Origin: Gracilaria gracilis
Lineage: Eukaryota > Rhodophyta > Florideophyceae > Gracilariales > Gracilariaceae
DNA length: 64,000 nucleotides
Reading direction: 5' to 3'
NCBI GenBank assembly: GCA_030374805.1
Contig: JARGSG010000006.1
Span: 992,001-1,056,000 of the forward strand
The notes under the pieces: generated by a model
Seen by the model: only the letters and a program-made list of their open reading frames with translations
Told to the model about the DNA's origin: nothing
Databases searched by the model: none
Shown: piece by piece, positions 1 to 9,915 of the stretch
Layout of the letters: each line of letters starts with the position of its first letter
Position numbering within the stretch: position 1 is the stretch's first letter
Program-made: the position numbers and the translations under genes

Positions 1-399
1 GGCGAGGCGCCCGCAGGATGAGACGCTCGCGAGACGAAGAGCGGTGCGACGGCCGTCGTCGCAGCTTGGATGATGCGCGAAGCGGAGCGCCGGCGATGGC
101 CATATTATAATGGCCGCTGCGTCGTCGCTCGCGCCACGTCACAGACACGTGATCTGGCAGCAGTTGAGCGATTGCTTCATGTCAATTGGAGTGCTCCACG
201 TGGATACGTGAACTGCGTGTAACCGGCTACCAAGGAAGCGCGCGGATACTTTGGACATATTCAGTGCTCGGACCCACACCCTTGAGTGGACCCGCACCAA
301 CCGCGACAGGAGCACTGTGAGGGAGCGTAGGTCCGGACTTCCTGGATCGGGTGGGGCCGATGTTCCGACTTCCCGGATAATTGGCACTCCATTGTATCA

Positions 400-1990
400 G
401 AGCTCCCAGAGTCATACCCAATTCGTCATGATGCTCTCGTCGTCGCGATCACTTCTTTTGCAGCATCGCCGCCATCAACATCTACGACCTCCATCGCTCC
501 ACCGCCGATCACCGGAAAATCCCCACGTCCAAAAAAGTCTCCACACGAACGTTTTCATAGCCGCCCTCTCAAAATCGCAACAGACACGACCAGAACCATC
601 TGCACCACAACTGAGTTTCAACATTTCAGTCGCCCTGTACATCTTTGAAGTAACGCTATCTCCCTATCAAACGTGGGAACTTCCGCTACAAACACGATTG
701 TCTCTATCGTCAGAAGGTCGGTGGCGGTCGGCAAGGGTGCGAACACCTCCATCGCATCGGACGTCGTCGCATCTTAAGCGGTCGCATCTTAAGCGGTCGC
801 ATCTTAAGCGGTCGCATCGTTCGCCGTCGCATCTTGAGCGGTCGCATCGTACGCGGTCGCATCGTAGGCTGTCGCATCGTACGCCGTCGCATCGTACGCT
901 GTCGCATCGTACGCCGTCGCATCGTACGCTGTCGCATCGTACGCCGTCGCATCGTACGCTGTCGCATCGGACGCCGTCGCATCGTACGCCAATGTATATT
1001 CTCTCATCGCTGCACAGCACTTACTATGCAACAAGTATGCTACAAATACGTAACAGATCTCGACGCCTTACCGACCCAACATCGTGGTAGTCTCCAAACC
1101 TTCCCGATTCCTAGCGTGTCGTTAACATGACCTCCGGACAGGAACCGCCATCGCTAATGAAGCATATCGCCACACAACGTGTATGTACTTCTTGACCGTC
1201 CCTGTACTAGTCGACCTGTCGACCCACCACTCTCGCCTTACTCACAATTCTCTACTTCACCGCCGTCAAGGCTCCCGTGGATGACCAATTGGGCCCTAAA
1301 CAATGCAGTTACCGCGGTACAGCTCCGACACACCATTGCCATTACCAAACTGAGGGTGGAACCAATGCAAACTATCTCAGCCGAACCGCTGCAGCGACCG
1401 CATGGCGCGCCGGTGACGACAATTGTTTGACCAATTCATGAACACGCCAACAGTTGAGATCAAAGCGCAATTCTTTGTACCAAACACAACAGATCGATCA
1501 TGACTGCATTTAGTCAGATACCTTCTACCGCATCACGTTGCGACCCTTCTTTCATTGTTAAGCTCTTCCAATCTGCGTTACAAAAAGGAAACGGAAGTTG
1601 TACACTTGGAAGTGGTACGCTTTCGGGACGAGCGCTGTAATGGAAGTTGTTGACTCCGCATCGAACACTCGAGAGTGCCACACAGGCAACTAACATCTGT
1701 ACAAGAATATCGCAGCGGCTTCGGCGAGCTAGAGCAGTTGCGGTGACATCACAGAAAATGGGAAACAACAAACTCGAATGTGGGATATCTATGGATAGGG
1801 TGGGCCATGCATCTGCGAATCCACCTGAGTTAGTGTAAGTGTACCCCGTCAATGGTAAACACGTTACAGGGTACAGAGGTACCGTGTACGCAGATCGTTT
1901 CATGCACATCGCTGGAAAGCAACCGATCTCGAAACCTTCACACAAATCAGTGTGTGTGCCGTGAAGACTGATGACTGCGGCTGCTCGCTC
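400..1990 (+). repeat. Older internal duplication, half 1
   Basis: This part of the unit is clearly related by sequence to half 2 (4780-6190). The two share a run of landmarks in the same order: a TCTCGTCGTCG segment, a block around GTGTACTTCT(T/C)GACCGTCCCTGT, a block around TTACCGCAT, and a short frame block ending the region. Divergence is much larger than between array units, so the duplication predates the array. The same half is at 9322-10912, 18229-19819 and 27161-28757. It may be a gene remnant or a very old retroelement: just past its end (about 1985-2110) a short frame weakly resembles a pre-integrase region. I treat it as an old, broken fossil of unknown family. Confidence 0.7.
754..993 (+). 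repeat. 15-bp minisatellite, 16 repeats (unit 1)
   Basis: Sixteen exact-length 15-bp repeats of the form GCATCnnnnGCnGTC. The later ones alternate ...ACGCCGTC and ...ACGCTGTC, giving a 30-bp higher-order period. The repeat has no stop in several frames, so it reads as SHRTP/SHRTL on the plus strand and VRCDG/VRCDS on the minus strand. These readings are by-products of the period being a multiple of three. Half 2 keeps a single copy, so the expansion happened in half 1 after the older duplication. Confidence 0.95.
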
Positions 1991-2350
1991 TGGCGGGGAC
2001 GATAGCACCTCACAGGAGCTTGGCCGGTTATCACTGCACCTCCGCCGCAGGGTTTTGGATCATTCCGCGGCGAGCGCCATTGGCCTGCTAGAGCTCTTGA
2101 CAGACTTGAAGTGAGTAAATTATGGCCCCGATAGTCTGTGGATGGAGATGCGAGGCGCTGCAGAGAATGTGCCACGAACTGTACGGGGAACATCTCCCGC
2201 AAATAGTTTGGGGCAGTTCGCCACAATCGTCGATCGTATTGATTTTGATCTTGTGTCACAAGAAGAATTGCTTGGATTGGATGCCCCGGATGACTCACAA
2301 CTTTGGAATCCAACAGGTATTTGTAATATAGTGTAATACAGTGGGGCATT

Positions 2351-2848
2351 ATGGCCATTACGTGTGATTACATCACGGCCATAGAAGTATTACAAGGATA
2401 TAACTCCCCGTTGGAGAGAAGCTCTCGTTGGTCCCAGATCGACAGTATTTCGTTCGTGGTTCTTGTCGTGCGGCGTCCGTCGTTGAACGCTCTTAAGAAC
2501 GTTGCAGGAGGTCACTTGGTTGCGCGCAAATGCGCGCAAATGATAGACTGTTATTGTATTGATCCGTGTTCCTCACGACTAGCGTGGGTGGCATGTAGCT
2601 GCGTAGGTTACGTCTCTGCTCGTGCGGACAAAAGAACCGCCCAAGGCGAGCCTGGTGCGACTCAGGCTCGCTACTTAACCGGAAAGGACCAAGTAAACGC
2701 AGAGACCCTGGGCAGGCGTCTGGTTGACGCTCTCTGCGCCTTCGTCCTCCTCCATATCTACAGTTCTGGTGAAGATGTTCAGTACCAATTATTATCTGCC
2801 CTCACTCCCTTGCAGTTTGCTTATGAGAGTGATGGCGATATGGGTTGA
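2351..2848 (+). CDS. Weak 165-codon open frame
   Basis: ATG frame of 165 codons with no recognised domain. It is also open at 11272-11769 and 29117-29614, and is split in unit 3 by a one-base insertion near 20415. The composition is not convincing for a protein, and the DNA has strong local hairpins (a perfect 9-bp stem GCGAGCCTG/CAGGCTCGC near 2648-2673, and CGCAGAGA/TCTCTGCG around it downstream). The frame may be incidental. Confidence 0.2.
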   Translation: MAITCDYITAIEVLQGYNSPLERSSRWSQIDSISFVVLVVRRPSLNALKNVAGGHLVARKCAQMIDCYCIDPCSSRLAWVACSCVGYVSARADKRTAQGEPGATQARYLTGKDQVNAETLGRRLVDALCAFVLLHIYSSGEDVQYQLLSALTPLQFAYESDGDMG

Positions 2849-3126
2849 TGAATGAAAAGACCCTCAGGTTTGGAGATGTGACCATCTTTATTTTACGTTT
2901 GGAGAAGAATGTAAAGCGTACACAAGTCGGAAAGATCAATTTGACATAGAAAGCCGACTGACATTCAGTGCAAGAAGAAAGGGTCCAATCATTGTTCGAA
3001 CGAGAAGCTTATGCTCTGTCACAAGTGTGGAGGACAGACAAACACCGAACATACAGCGTTTCACCGTCTCAACGTCAGAAGCACAATACCATGTGCGATA
3101 AACTCGAATACAAAACTTCCGTTACT

Positions 3127-3762
3127 TCATCTATTCGCAGTTTTCATATTCCTGTCCCTCTCCTCACAGAGTACTGCGTTTTCATGATCTATGTTCGCCA
3201 TGAAACGTAAGCTTTGGTTGCGAGAAATACCGAACGTTTGAACAAAGTTTTCTTTTCTTTCAATTTCGAACCACCAATTTATCTCCTTAAGTCTTGCCTC
3301 TGCCATAGCCTTTGATCTGTTTGCCATTTCTTCCGATACGCGTAGTGATTGGAGCATCTCCGCATTGTCTTCTGCCAGAGTAGACAGAGCATTCACGTTT
3401 TGAATCAACTCTTTGAAGATGACGGTTACTCGGAGCAAACGGACCTTAAGGTCACGGGCGAGGCCGATAGAAGCGTTCCTAGTCCGTAAAGCCGCCATCA
3501 TTTCATTTCCTTCATCAAGATCAGTCTGTTGCTTCTTAACGGCAGCAAGAAGAAGATCCACCGCGTCCTGTACGAAAGGCTTATCATCCTCGTTTGAGAT
3601 CAGAATACTTGCCAGCCTTATCATTGCCACTTCATCATAGTTTTCGCAAATTGCTTGATGAAAGTATGCTTCATTGTTCTGTGGCATGAAGAAAGCAAGC
3701 TCAGGTGTTCCTGATATTCGTAGCACATCCAAAACGCCGGGTAGGCGTTTCTGCTCAGCCAT
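3127..3762 (-). CDS. Hypothetical 211-aa helical protein (unit 1)
   Basis: ATG-started frame of 211 codons on the minus strand, starting MAEQKRLPGVLDVLRI and ending NMKTANR. I do not recognise the family. The composition is that of a real soluble protein, rich in Glu, Ala, Leu, Asn and Arg. Residues from about 70 to 180 are almost free of proline and look strongly helical with heptad-like hydrophobic spacing (runs such as VQDAVDLLLAAVKKQQ and LRVSEEMANRSKAMAEAR), suggesting a coiled coil. No signal peptide, membrane segment or enzyme motif is visible. The frame is intact in units 1-3, but near-identity of the units makes that weak evidence of selection. It could be a retroelement gag of unknown type or a host gene. 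It is the most protein-like frame in the array. Confidence 0.5.
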   Translation of the reverse strand: MAEQKRLPGVLDVLRISGTPELAFFMPQNNEAYFHQAICENYDEVAMIRLASILISNEDDKPFVQDAVDLLLAAVKKQQTDLDEGNEMMAALRTRNASIGLARDLKVRLLRVTVIFKELIQNVNALSTLAEDNAEMLQSLRVSEEMANRSKAMAEARLKEINWWFEIERKENFVQTFGISRNQSLRFMANIDHENAVLCEERDRNMKTANR

Positions 3763-4779
3763 ACGGCAAGGTTATCTGACACAAAAAGGAACAGATTGAG
3801 GAAAAAGACGTGTATGTCGCCTCGAGGCTCGTCCGATGGCGAAGAAATGACTCGGGTCTCTCAAGATCAGCATGATCTTTCGTCGCGTACGTTGGTACTG
3901 TGAAGTTCACAAAGTGTTCACAGTGTGAACACTTTCTATTTTGACAAGTGTAATAACGTTGTACAGCACGGACCCGTGTAGCCAGGGCAGGTTACCGTAC
4001 TTTATGAAGCCACCAACTAACTACAAACGCAGCGAGAGTACAAGGTTGGCCCCAAACCCGACTCAGCTTGTTTTTCGAGTTGCAGCTGCACTATCTCCTA
4101 ATTCAGTCATACTTCTAGCGGCATATCTTGTGTCTCATCGTACCGATACGGTGTATATACATCGTTCGAATATTGTCTATTTAGTTGACGGTGATTTAAC
4201 AGGAAAGAAAAAGCAAGTCGCTTCTGCCTCAGCAAAGAAGTGTGCAGCAGCCTATGCGGAATGACGGCGTCATATACAGCAGCAATGGATCGCTTGCTAC
4301 CCGTTGTGAACAAGCTCCACAATATATTTCAGAGATGTGGCCTAGCAGACCCAATTGACTTTCCTCAGATCGTTGTTGTCTCTCGACCTCACAGACATCA
4401 TGGGAGATTTGAGCAAGCCATGGTAACATTGGGACAGTGTGTTGGATGTTTTTCATCACCAGAACCGTGTGAACGGAATGGATAGGGTTGTGGTACACAC
4501 GGGACGTGGGGCCCTCAATGCGCCGTTAACGACGCCGGGTTGTGCGCATACTCTACCCAAGGCCCTTGCGCCCAGGGTAAGTGAAGTTAACACCCAATAA
4601 ACTGTAGCCCGCGCCCACTCCTTCACTGTGAGAGAGATGACAGATCTACAGGCAAAGTGTTGCAGAAAACCTTCTCGCCGATGGAAGAGCTGAGGCGGCA
4701 CCTCTCAGGACAAATATCGAAACGATTCTCTGCGTCACGTTGTCGAGCAGGATTGCTCTCCGCACTTAGTTAATTTCAA
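3763..4779. other. No recognised gene
   Basis: Stretch between the antisense frame and half 2 of the older duplication. A 107-codon plus frame (3941-4264) is open but begins at TTG and has no recognised motif. I see nothing else to support. The same stretch recurs in units 2-4. Confidence 0.5.
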
Positions 4780-6190
4780 AACCAGGCTACTTGAATCATA
4801 CCCAAAGACACCATGACGTTCTCGTCGTCGAGACCACTTTCATTGCAGCATCACCATCAGCATTGCAACTTCTAACGCCCCACTGCCACCCCCAGAAAAC
4901 CGCAACTTCCACATATACGTACCCATAACAGCCATCTCACAATCGCGACAGCCACCGCCAAAACAATCGGAACCACAATTCAGATACATCATTCCTACTG
5001 CTCTGTAAAACCAACCAACCGCACTCTCTCTCTCAAGCGCTCCATCTGTGGCCACCAAAAAGGTTGTCACTACCACCTAGAGAAGACAGTTGACAAAGGC
5101 GCGGACACCTTCATCACCACGGACGCCGTCGCATCGGAGGCTGACGTTCAATCTATCATCACCGAATTACACAACTACGTCGTAAATATGGCCAACGCAA
5201 CAACCCAGCGATATCTACTGTCCTCCCCGAATTATCCTCGAATCTTAGCGTGCCGTAGCCGCACCCTTCAGTTGGGCAGAACGGCAAATGAAACATATCA
5301 CCACCAAAACATGTGTGTACTTCTCGACCGTCCCTGTCACTGCCACTGCCTGTTCCACCATATTCTACTCACAATTCTGCACTTCACTGTCTCCAATGCT
5401 TCTTTTCATGGTCGTGCCCGTCCTAAACATCACCGTTAGCGTCAGGCTGCTTTGTTGCACGACTGCTGAAAACAAACTGCGGCTGATTGTACTACAAACT
5501 ATCTGGGCTGCACCGCTGCCGCGACCGCGCGGCCCAACTGTCACCCAGATTGTTGTGGTCTATACTGCTATGTGAACACGTCAGAGTTTTAGGCCACGCT
5601 GCAGTTTTGTCCGCCAAGCACAACCGATCAAGCGCGGTCGCATTGAGTAAGATAACTTTTACCGCATTACCTTGCGTCCCTTTTCTCATTGTTAAGATAT
5701 TCTAATTGAAGTTGCAATTAGCAAATGGACGTCTTGCAGTTGCGGAGAAGCGCTGTGATTGTAGTTGGTGAGCTTGCGGCCAACACGAGCGGGTGCGACA
5801 CAGGCAACTTAGTGAATTAGTGTGCTAGGGTATTACAATATCGTAGCGGTTTCTGCGTGTTTGAAATGCTGCAATGGCATCACAGTAAGTGAGAAACGCC
5901 AAAATCGAACGTCAGAGGTGGGCGACCGCTTCGGGGGCGACGAGCGACCACTCACAACTGCGCCGAGCGAACGAAGCAGCAGCCGAATGACGTAGAACGA
6001 CCGATGTCAACGACGACCTCCGTGGAGTTGCAGTGCCACGTAGTGCAAATGTACCTCCTCAATGGGAAACACATTACAGTGTACTCGGATCGGTTCATGC
6101 ACATCGCCGGAGAGCAACTGATCTCGAAACCTTCACACATTTCAGCGTGTGAGACGTGGCACTGATCACTGCCGGTTTCTTTTTCTCTAA
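4780..6190 (+). repeat. Older internal duplication, half 2
   Basis: Diverged partner of half 1, same strand; also at 13701-15111 and 22609-24019, with only the first 170 bp left in unit 4. The best-kept block is a 38-codon frame at 6049-6165 whose partner in half 1 is at 1839-1964. Both contain NGKH, DRFMHIAG and ISKPSH, with several differences at third codon positions, which suggests that the ancestor coded for protein. Further on (about 6290-6460) a frame with C-x2-C followed by a PRPLRFKA-like run faintly recalls an integrase zinc-binding region. Half 2 has only one copy of the 15-bp unit where half 1 has sixteen. Family uncertain; old and broken. Confidence 0.7.
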
Positions 6191-6199
6191 TCACAATCA

Positions 6200-7600
6200 T
6201 GCGTCTATTCTCGTATCAATCTATAGCTCTTACAAGAGCTCTTACAAGAGACAGGAGCTTCGTACAATGCATTTCGGGTTGTACATATCACCGCACACTG
6301 AAGCTAATGAACTTGCCTCTTCGATCGGAGCTTGATCGAAGTTTACCGAATACGCGCAAGATACTGCACAAGATAGAATGTACATGTAGCACATGCCAAG
6401 TTTTCAGGCCCCGTCCACTCAGATTCAAAGCATCCATTCCTCCCGAAAAGAAACATTGACATATCTTTGTTGCAATTGGAGACACAGATCGCAATGACGA
6501 AGAATAGTTTAGAAGCGGGTGCAAAAGCAGTAGACGGTGCTCAGGGAGAGGCTGCTACCAGCAGTCATTGCTACGCTTAAGCACACGGTTGTGGCTTGCA
6601 AAAAGGTAACTTGCGCCAGGTTCACCCACAATTTGAAGAGTGACACCCACAATTCAAACATTCAACAGTAGACTCCGCTATGGAGATCCCGTAACGTCTT
6701 GCTCCTGTTTTGCACTCCAATAAATAACCATCTGCGATTCCACCATATCTTTGGATGTACCAGCCAAAATGAAGTATGACAGGATCATCGCACAAATGGG
6801 AATCAATTCAATCCTCAATACTTCAACTCCCCCAGCAGCGTCCTACACCATTCATGCGTGCGACATGGTAAAATGTCATCGAGAGGATGACTTCGTAACG
6901 AAGCGAGAAAGACTCTTTTACGGACCAGTCTGCGTCTTGCCAGTCGAAAACAACAATTTTTTGTGTGTCAGAACGGTAAATGCGTCCAGCACAGCATTTG
7001 CAAATGCGTGCCTGACACAGCTTTCAACGACTACCATTCCACCACGTATCAACGCTATGAAGTGAAAGTATCGAAGCCAGCTGGTACCAATCACGTCAAA
7101 CTCACTAGAGCTTGTAGCCATGATCCCCAAGCTGTTATTACAATTCCGTATGTCATTCAGCTCATTCAACGTTAGATGGGCCACGGTGTCTAGAGCCCCG
7201 GCACAGAAAGAATATCACTTCAAAAAAAGCACCCGAAGACGGTGAGTAATGCTGAGTTGGAGGTCTTTCAGGTGGTTTAACATGAAAGGGGTGGCATGGC
7301 GCACTGAATGATGAGAAACCAAACGCCTGGATATCGAACCGTCGTATTCTAATGGCTGCTCACTTGATTCAGGTGGATTGTACGCCGATTTCAGTTTAGT
7401 ATAAATTGCCAAGCTGATGTGACAGCCTCCGATCGACCTGTCTTACCGTCGCGATATCAATCAAGCGTTCAACTCTAACGAAACCTCAAACAAGATCTCT
7501 TCGTTCTCTTCCAGTTTTCCTACTCAATCATATCACCCAGAAGATACCGCTTTCAACAACACCTCATCAAACGCTCATCTTACCCACGAATCTGTTTTTC
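6200..7600. other. Downstream flank of half 2, no intact gene
   Basis: Several short overlapping frames on both strands (for example 6751-7065 plus and 6918-7184 minus) but none dominant. An AATAAATAA sequence lies near 6719-6727. A tandem pair CTCTTACAAGAG-CTCTTACAAGAG (about 6227-6250) is a short self-complementary repeat. The same content recurs in units 2 and 3. Confidence 0.4.
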
Positions 7601-7634
7601 GAGAATGTATTTCGGAATCGTGTTCATGGTCCTC

Positions 7635-7961
7635 CTTTTGGCCGTTTAGCCGCATGCCCTTTCCTACGGCAATGAATTCACAGAGGATGGCACGGCCCCG
7701 ACCCCTTCCATCATGGCCGAACGGATTATTCGTAACCCATTCTTCCGCGGAACCTACGATGGAAATTGGAATGGCAATGATGTCCTCAATGCGTTTAACG
7801 ATGCAGTATGATGAACGTCACAAATACTGCAACAGGGTAGAGTTCGAAGCTGCGATATCCTGCATTTGTTTCTTAAGATATATAGAGGTTACGAAACCTT
7901 TCGATGATGAAAAACGCCGTCCCATATTTTGCCGTGAATCTTTCGGAAGTTTTGAAAGCCA
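7635..7961. repeat. Invertible-looking segment, unit 1 orientation
   Basis: This segment is present in units 2 and 3 as its reverse complement (16554-16872 and 25462-25786). In unit 1 a plus frame runs from before the left edge, through the segment, into the right flank up to 8262 without a stop, which may mean this is the older orientation. Just left of the edge an ATG (7606) begins a hydrophobic run (MYFGIVFMVLLLAV) that would be interrupted by a TAG. Left-flank bases from about 7550 are also less similar to the other units than the rest of the unit is. Confidence 0.9.
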
Positions 7962-8554
7962 GTCCAAGTCTTGCCGCTTCCTGCAGGAGACTAAATTGAA
8001 CCTCTTTCCGACGTTAGTGTGGTTGGACTCGTGTTTGAAATACTGTATTGGATCCAGTATTCCGAAGGGCGTCCTGATCACTCGCAGTGGCGTGAATTCT
8101 TTGCGTAATTCAGTGACAGAAATGGTAGGGGAAGGAAAGAAAAAGAGCATCGTTAGAACCGACCGGAATATACTGTATGTTTCACAGCATGTCTCTATCT
8201 CGGCGGACAATGTCCACCAGACATCAATCACATTGTTCCGGCATCTGAGAGCACTTCACTGAGTAAAGAAAATTACTTACTTACCAATTCTTGCGTTTCT
8301 TCATTTTGCTCCAAGGCCCAATCTTCGGAAATCGTCAACGTTGCTGCGGGCTGATTGAGAGAACCATGCCTGTCGTATTTGATCGCCATGATAGAATGGT
8401 GCGCCTGGGATCCATAATTACATGCCGCAAGCCTTGGTGCACCATTCATCTTAACATCGTTACCAAATGCGACTACATGCTGCTCATAGGAACAATTATC
8501 TTCCCGAATGGGAGTCGGAACGCGGCTCGAATATCTTCTTTCGAAAGATGTCAA
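7818..8554 (-). CDS. Candidate two-exon frame, minus strand (unit 1)
   Basis: Two protein-like minus frames sit end to end: 8554-8273 (ending NEETQELVSK) and 8231-7818 (VIDVWWTLSAEIE...). Between them is a GT-AG stretch that looks like a very short intron: GTAAGTAAGTAA, a T-rich run, then TTTACTCAG (8284-8259, 26 bp). The exact splice sites cannot be fixed, because the donor is repeated and more than one AG is close by; the closest AG gives a stop in the simplest reading. No ATG was confirmed for exon 1, whose track start is a TTG. The 3' part enters the inverted segment, so its C terminus differs in units 2 and 3. No family recognised. Confidence 0.25.
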
Positions 8555-8734
8555 GCACCGAGCCCTTCTGCATTTCCTTTTCTTCTCACTGAATCAGCAG
8601 CGAATCCTGCGTGTACAAGCACTTCGCGACCTATTCCAAGCACGTAAAGTGGTTAAAGCCCTTCGCCATGACGTATTACATGCCTTCCAGGCTGCCCATC
8701 TCCTTCTTGCGGTTCCATCGAGATGAAGCGCTCT

Positions 8735-9060
8735 TCGAACAGCGGCGATCGGATGATCAAATTTCGGCGCGCGGTGTGACAGCGGCCGGCTTCCGGCGCC
8801 GACGGGTGGGTGGCAAGCGACAGCCCATCGAAGCCGAGGGCGATCGGCCGCGAGGCGCCCGCCCGCCCTCGTCTCGCGGTAGTCACGCCCTCACCTCGCG
8901 GCCGCGCGAGAGGCGCCCGCGAGGCGAGGCGCCCGCAGGATGAGACGCTCGCGAGACGAAGAGCGGTGCGACGGCCGTCGTCGCAGCTTGGATGATGCGC
9001 GAAGCGGAGCGCCGGCGATGGCCATATTATAATGGCCGCTGCGTCGTCGCTCGCGCCACG
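8735..9060. other. GC-rich block at the unit junction
   Basis: A strongly GC-rich stretch with many CpG and CGCG steps spans each unit junction (also 1-140, about 17640-17967 and about 26560-26900). Near its end a short hairpin, GGCCAT-ATTATA-ATGGCC (98-115 in unit 1), holds a TATTATAA sequence across its loop. It resembles a CpG-rich promoter region, but no transcript start can be proven from sequence. Long frames here are open because GC-rich DNA has few stops. Confidence 0.6.
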
Positions 9061-9675
9061 TCACAGACACGTGATCTGGCAGCAGTTGAGCGATTGCTTC
9101 ATGTCAATTGGAGTGCTCCACGTGGATACGTGAACTGCGTGTAACCGGCTACCAAGGAAGCGCGCGGATACTTTGGACATATTCAGTGCTCGGACCCACA
9201 CCCTTGAGTGGACCCGCACCAACCGCGACAGGAGCACTGTGAGGGAGCGTAGGTCCGGACTTCCTGGATCGGGTGGGGCCGATGTTCCGACTTCCCGGAT
9301 AATTGGCACTCCATTGTATCAGAGCTCCCAGAGTCATACCCAATTCGTCATGATGCTCTCGTCGTCGCGATCACTTCTTTTGCAGCATCGCCGCCATCAA
9401 CATCTACGACCTCCATCGCTCCACCGCCGATCACCGGAAAATCCCCACGTCCAAAAAAGTCTCCACACGAACGTTTTCATAGCCGCCCTCTCAAAATCGC
9501 AACAGACACGACCAGAACCATCTGCACCACAACTGAGTTTCAACATTTCAGTCGCCCTGTACATCTTTGAAGTAACGCTATCTCCCTATCAAACGTGGGA
9601 ACTTCCGCTACAAACACGATTGTCTCTATCGTCAGAAGGTCGGTGGCGGTCGGCAAGGGTGCGAACACCTCCATC

Positions 9676-9915
9676 GCATCGGACGTCGTCGCATCTTAAG
9701 CGGTCGCATCTTAAGCGGTCGCATCTTAAGCGGTCGCATCGTTCGCCGTCGCATCTTGAGCGGTCGCATCGTACGCGGTCGCATCGTAGGCTGTCGCATC
9801 GTACGCCGTCGCATCGTACGCTGTCGCATCGTACGCCGTCGCATCGTACGCTGTCGCATCGTACGCCGTCGCATCGTACGCTGTCGCATCGGACGCCGTC
9901 GCATCGTACGCCAAT
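9676..9915 (+). repeat. 15-bp minisatellite, 16 repeats (unit 2)
   Basis: Identical in repeat number and order of variants to the minisatellite at 754-993. Confidence 0.95.

Larger units (their letters stand above)
1..8922. repeat. 8.9-kb tandem array, unit 1
   Basis: The sequence from base 1 recurs almost base for base at 8923, 17830 and 26760, so the first 31.7 kb is a head-to-tail array with spacings of 8922, 8907 and 8930 bp. The unit start used here is simply the window start and carries no biological meaning. Layout by unit position: GC-rich block (about 8735 through 140 of the next unit), older-duplication half 1 (about 400-1990) with a minisatellite at 754-993, antisense open frame 3127-3762, half 2 (about 4780-6190), and an inversion-prone segment (7635-7961). 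Units differ by rare substitutions and one-base indels, apart from the inverted segment. This suggests recent amplification or active homogenisation. The seen fact is the repeat; the cause is inference. Confidence 0.97.

Noticed and set aside
754-993. CRISPR-like regular repeat
   Set aside because: The 15-bp units abut directly with no spacers, in a eukaryotic setting. It is a minisatellite.
251-1090. 279-codon plus frame repeated in units 1-3
   Set aside because: Its second half is the 15-bp minisatellite, which is open in several frames at once, and the first half aligns with half 2, where no such frame exists. Likely not a gene.
2640-2740. Structured RNA gene suggested by strong hairpins
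   Set aside because: The stems are real (GCGAGCCTG/CAGGCTCGC) but do not match tRNA, snRNA or any RNA family that I know, and no promoter or terminator is visible.
6955-7175. Small Cys-rich (EGF-like) protein: CQNGKCVQHSICKC
   Set aside because: No ATG, no signal sequence, competing frames on both strands, and identical units give no conservation test. Probably chance.
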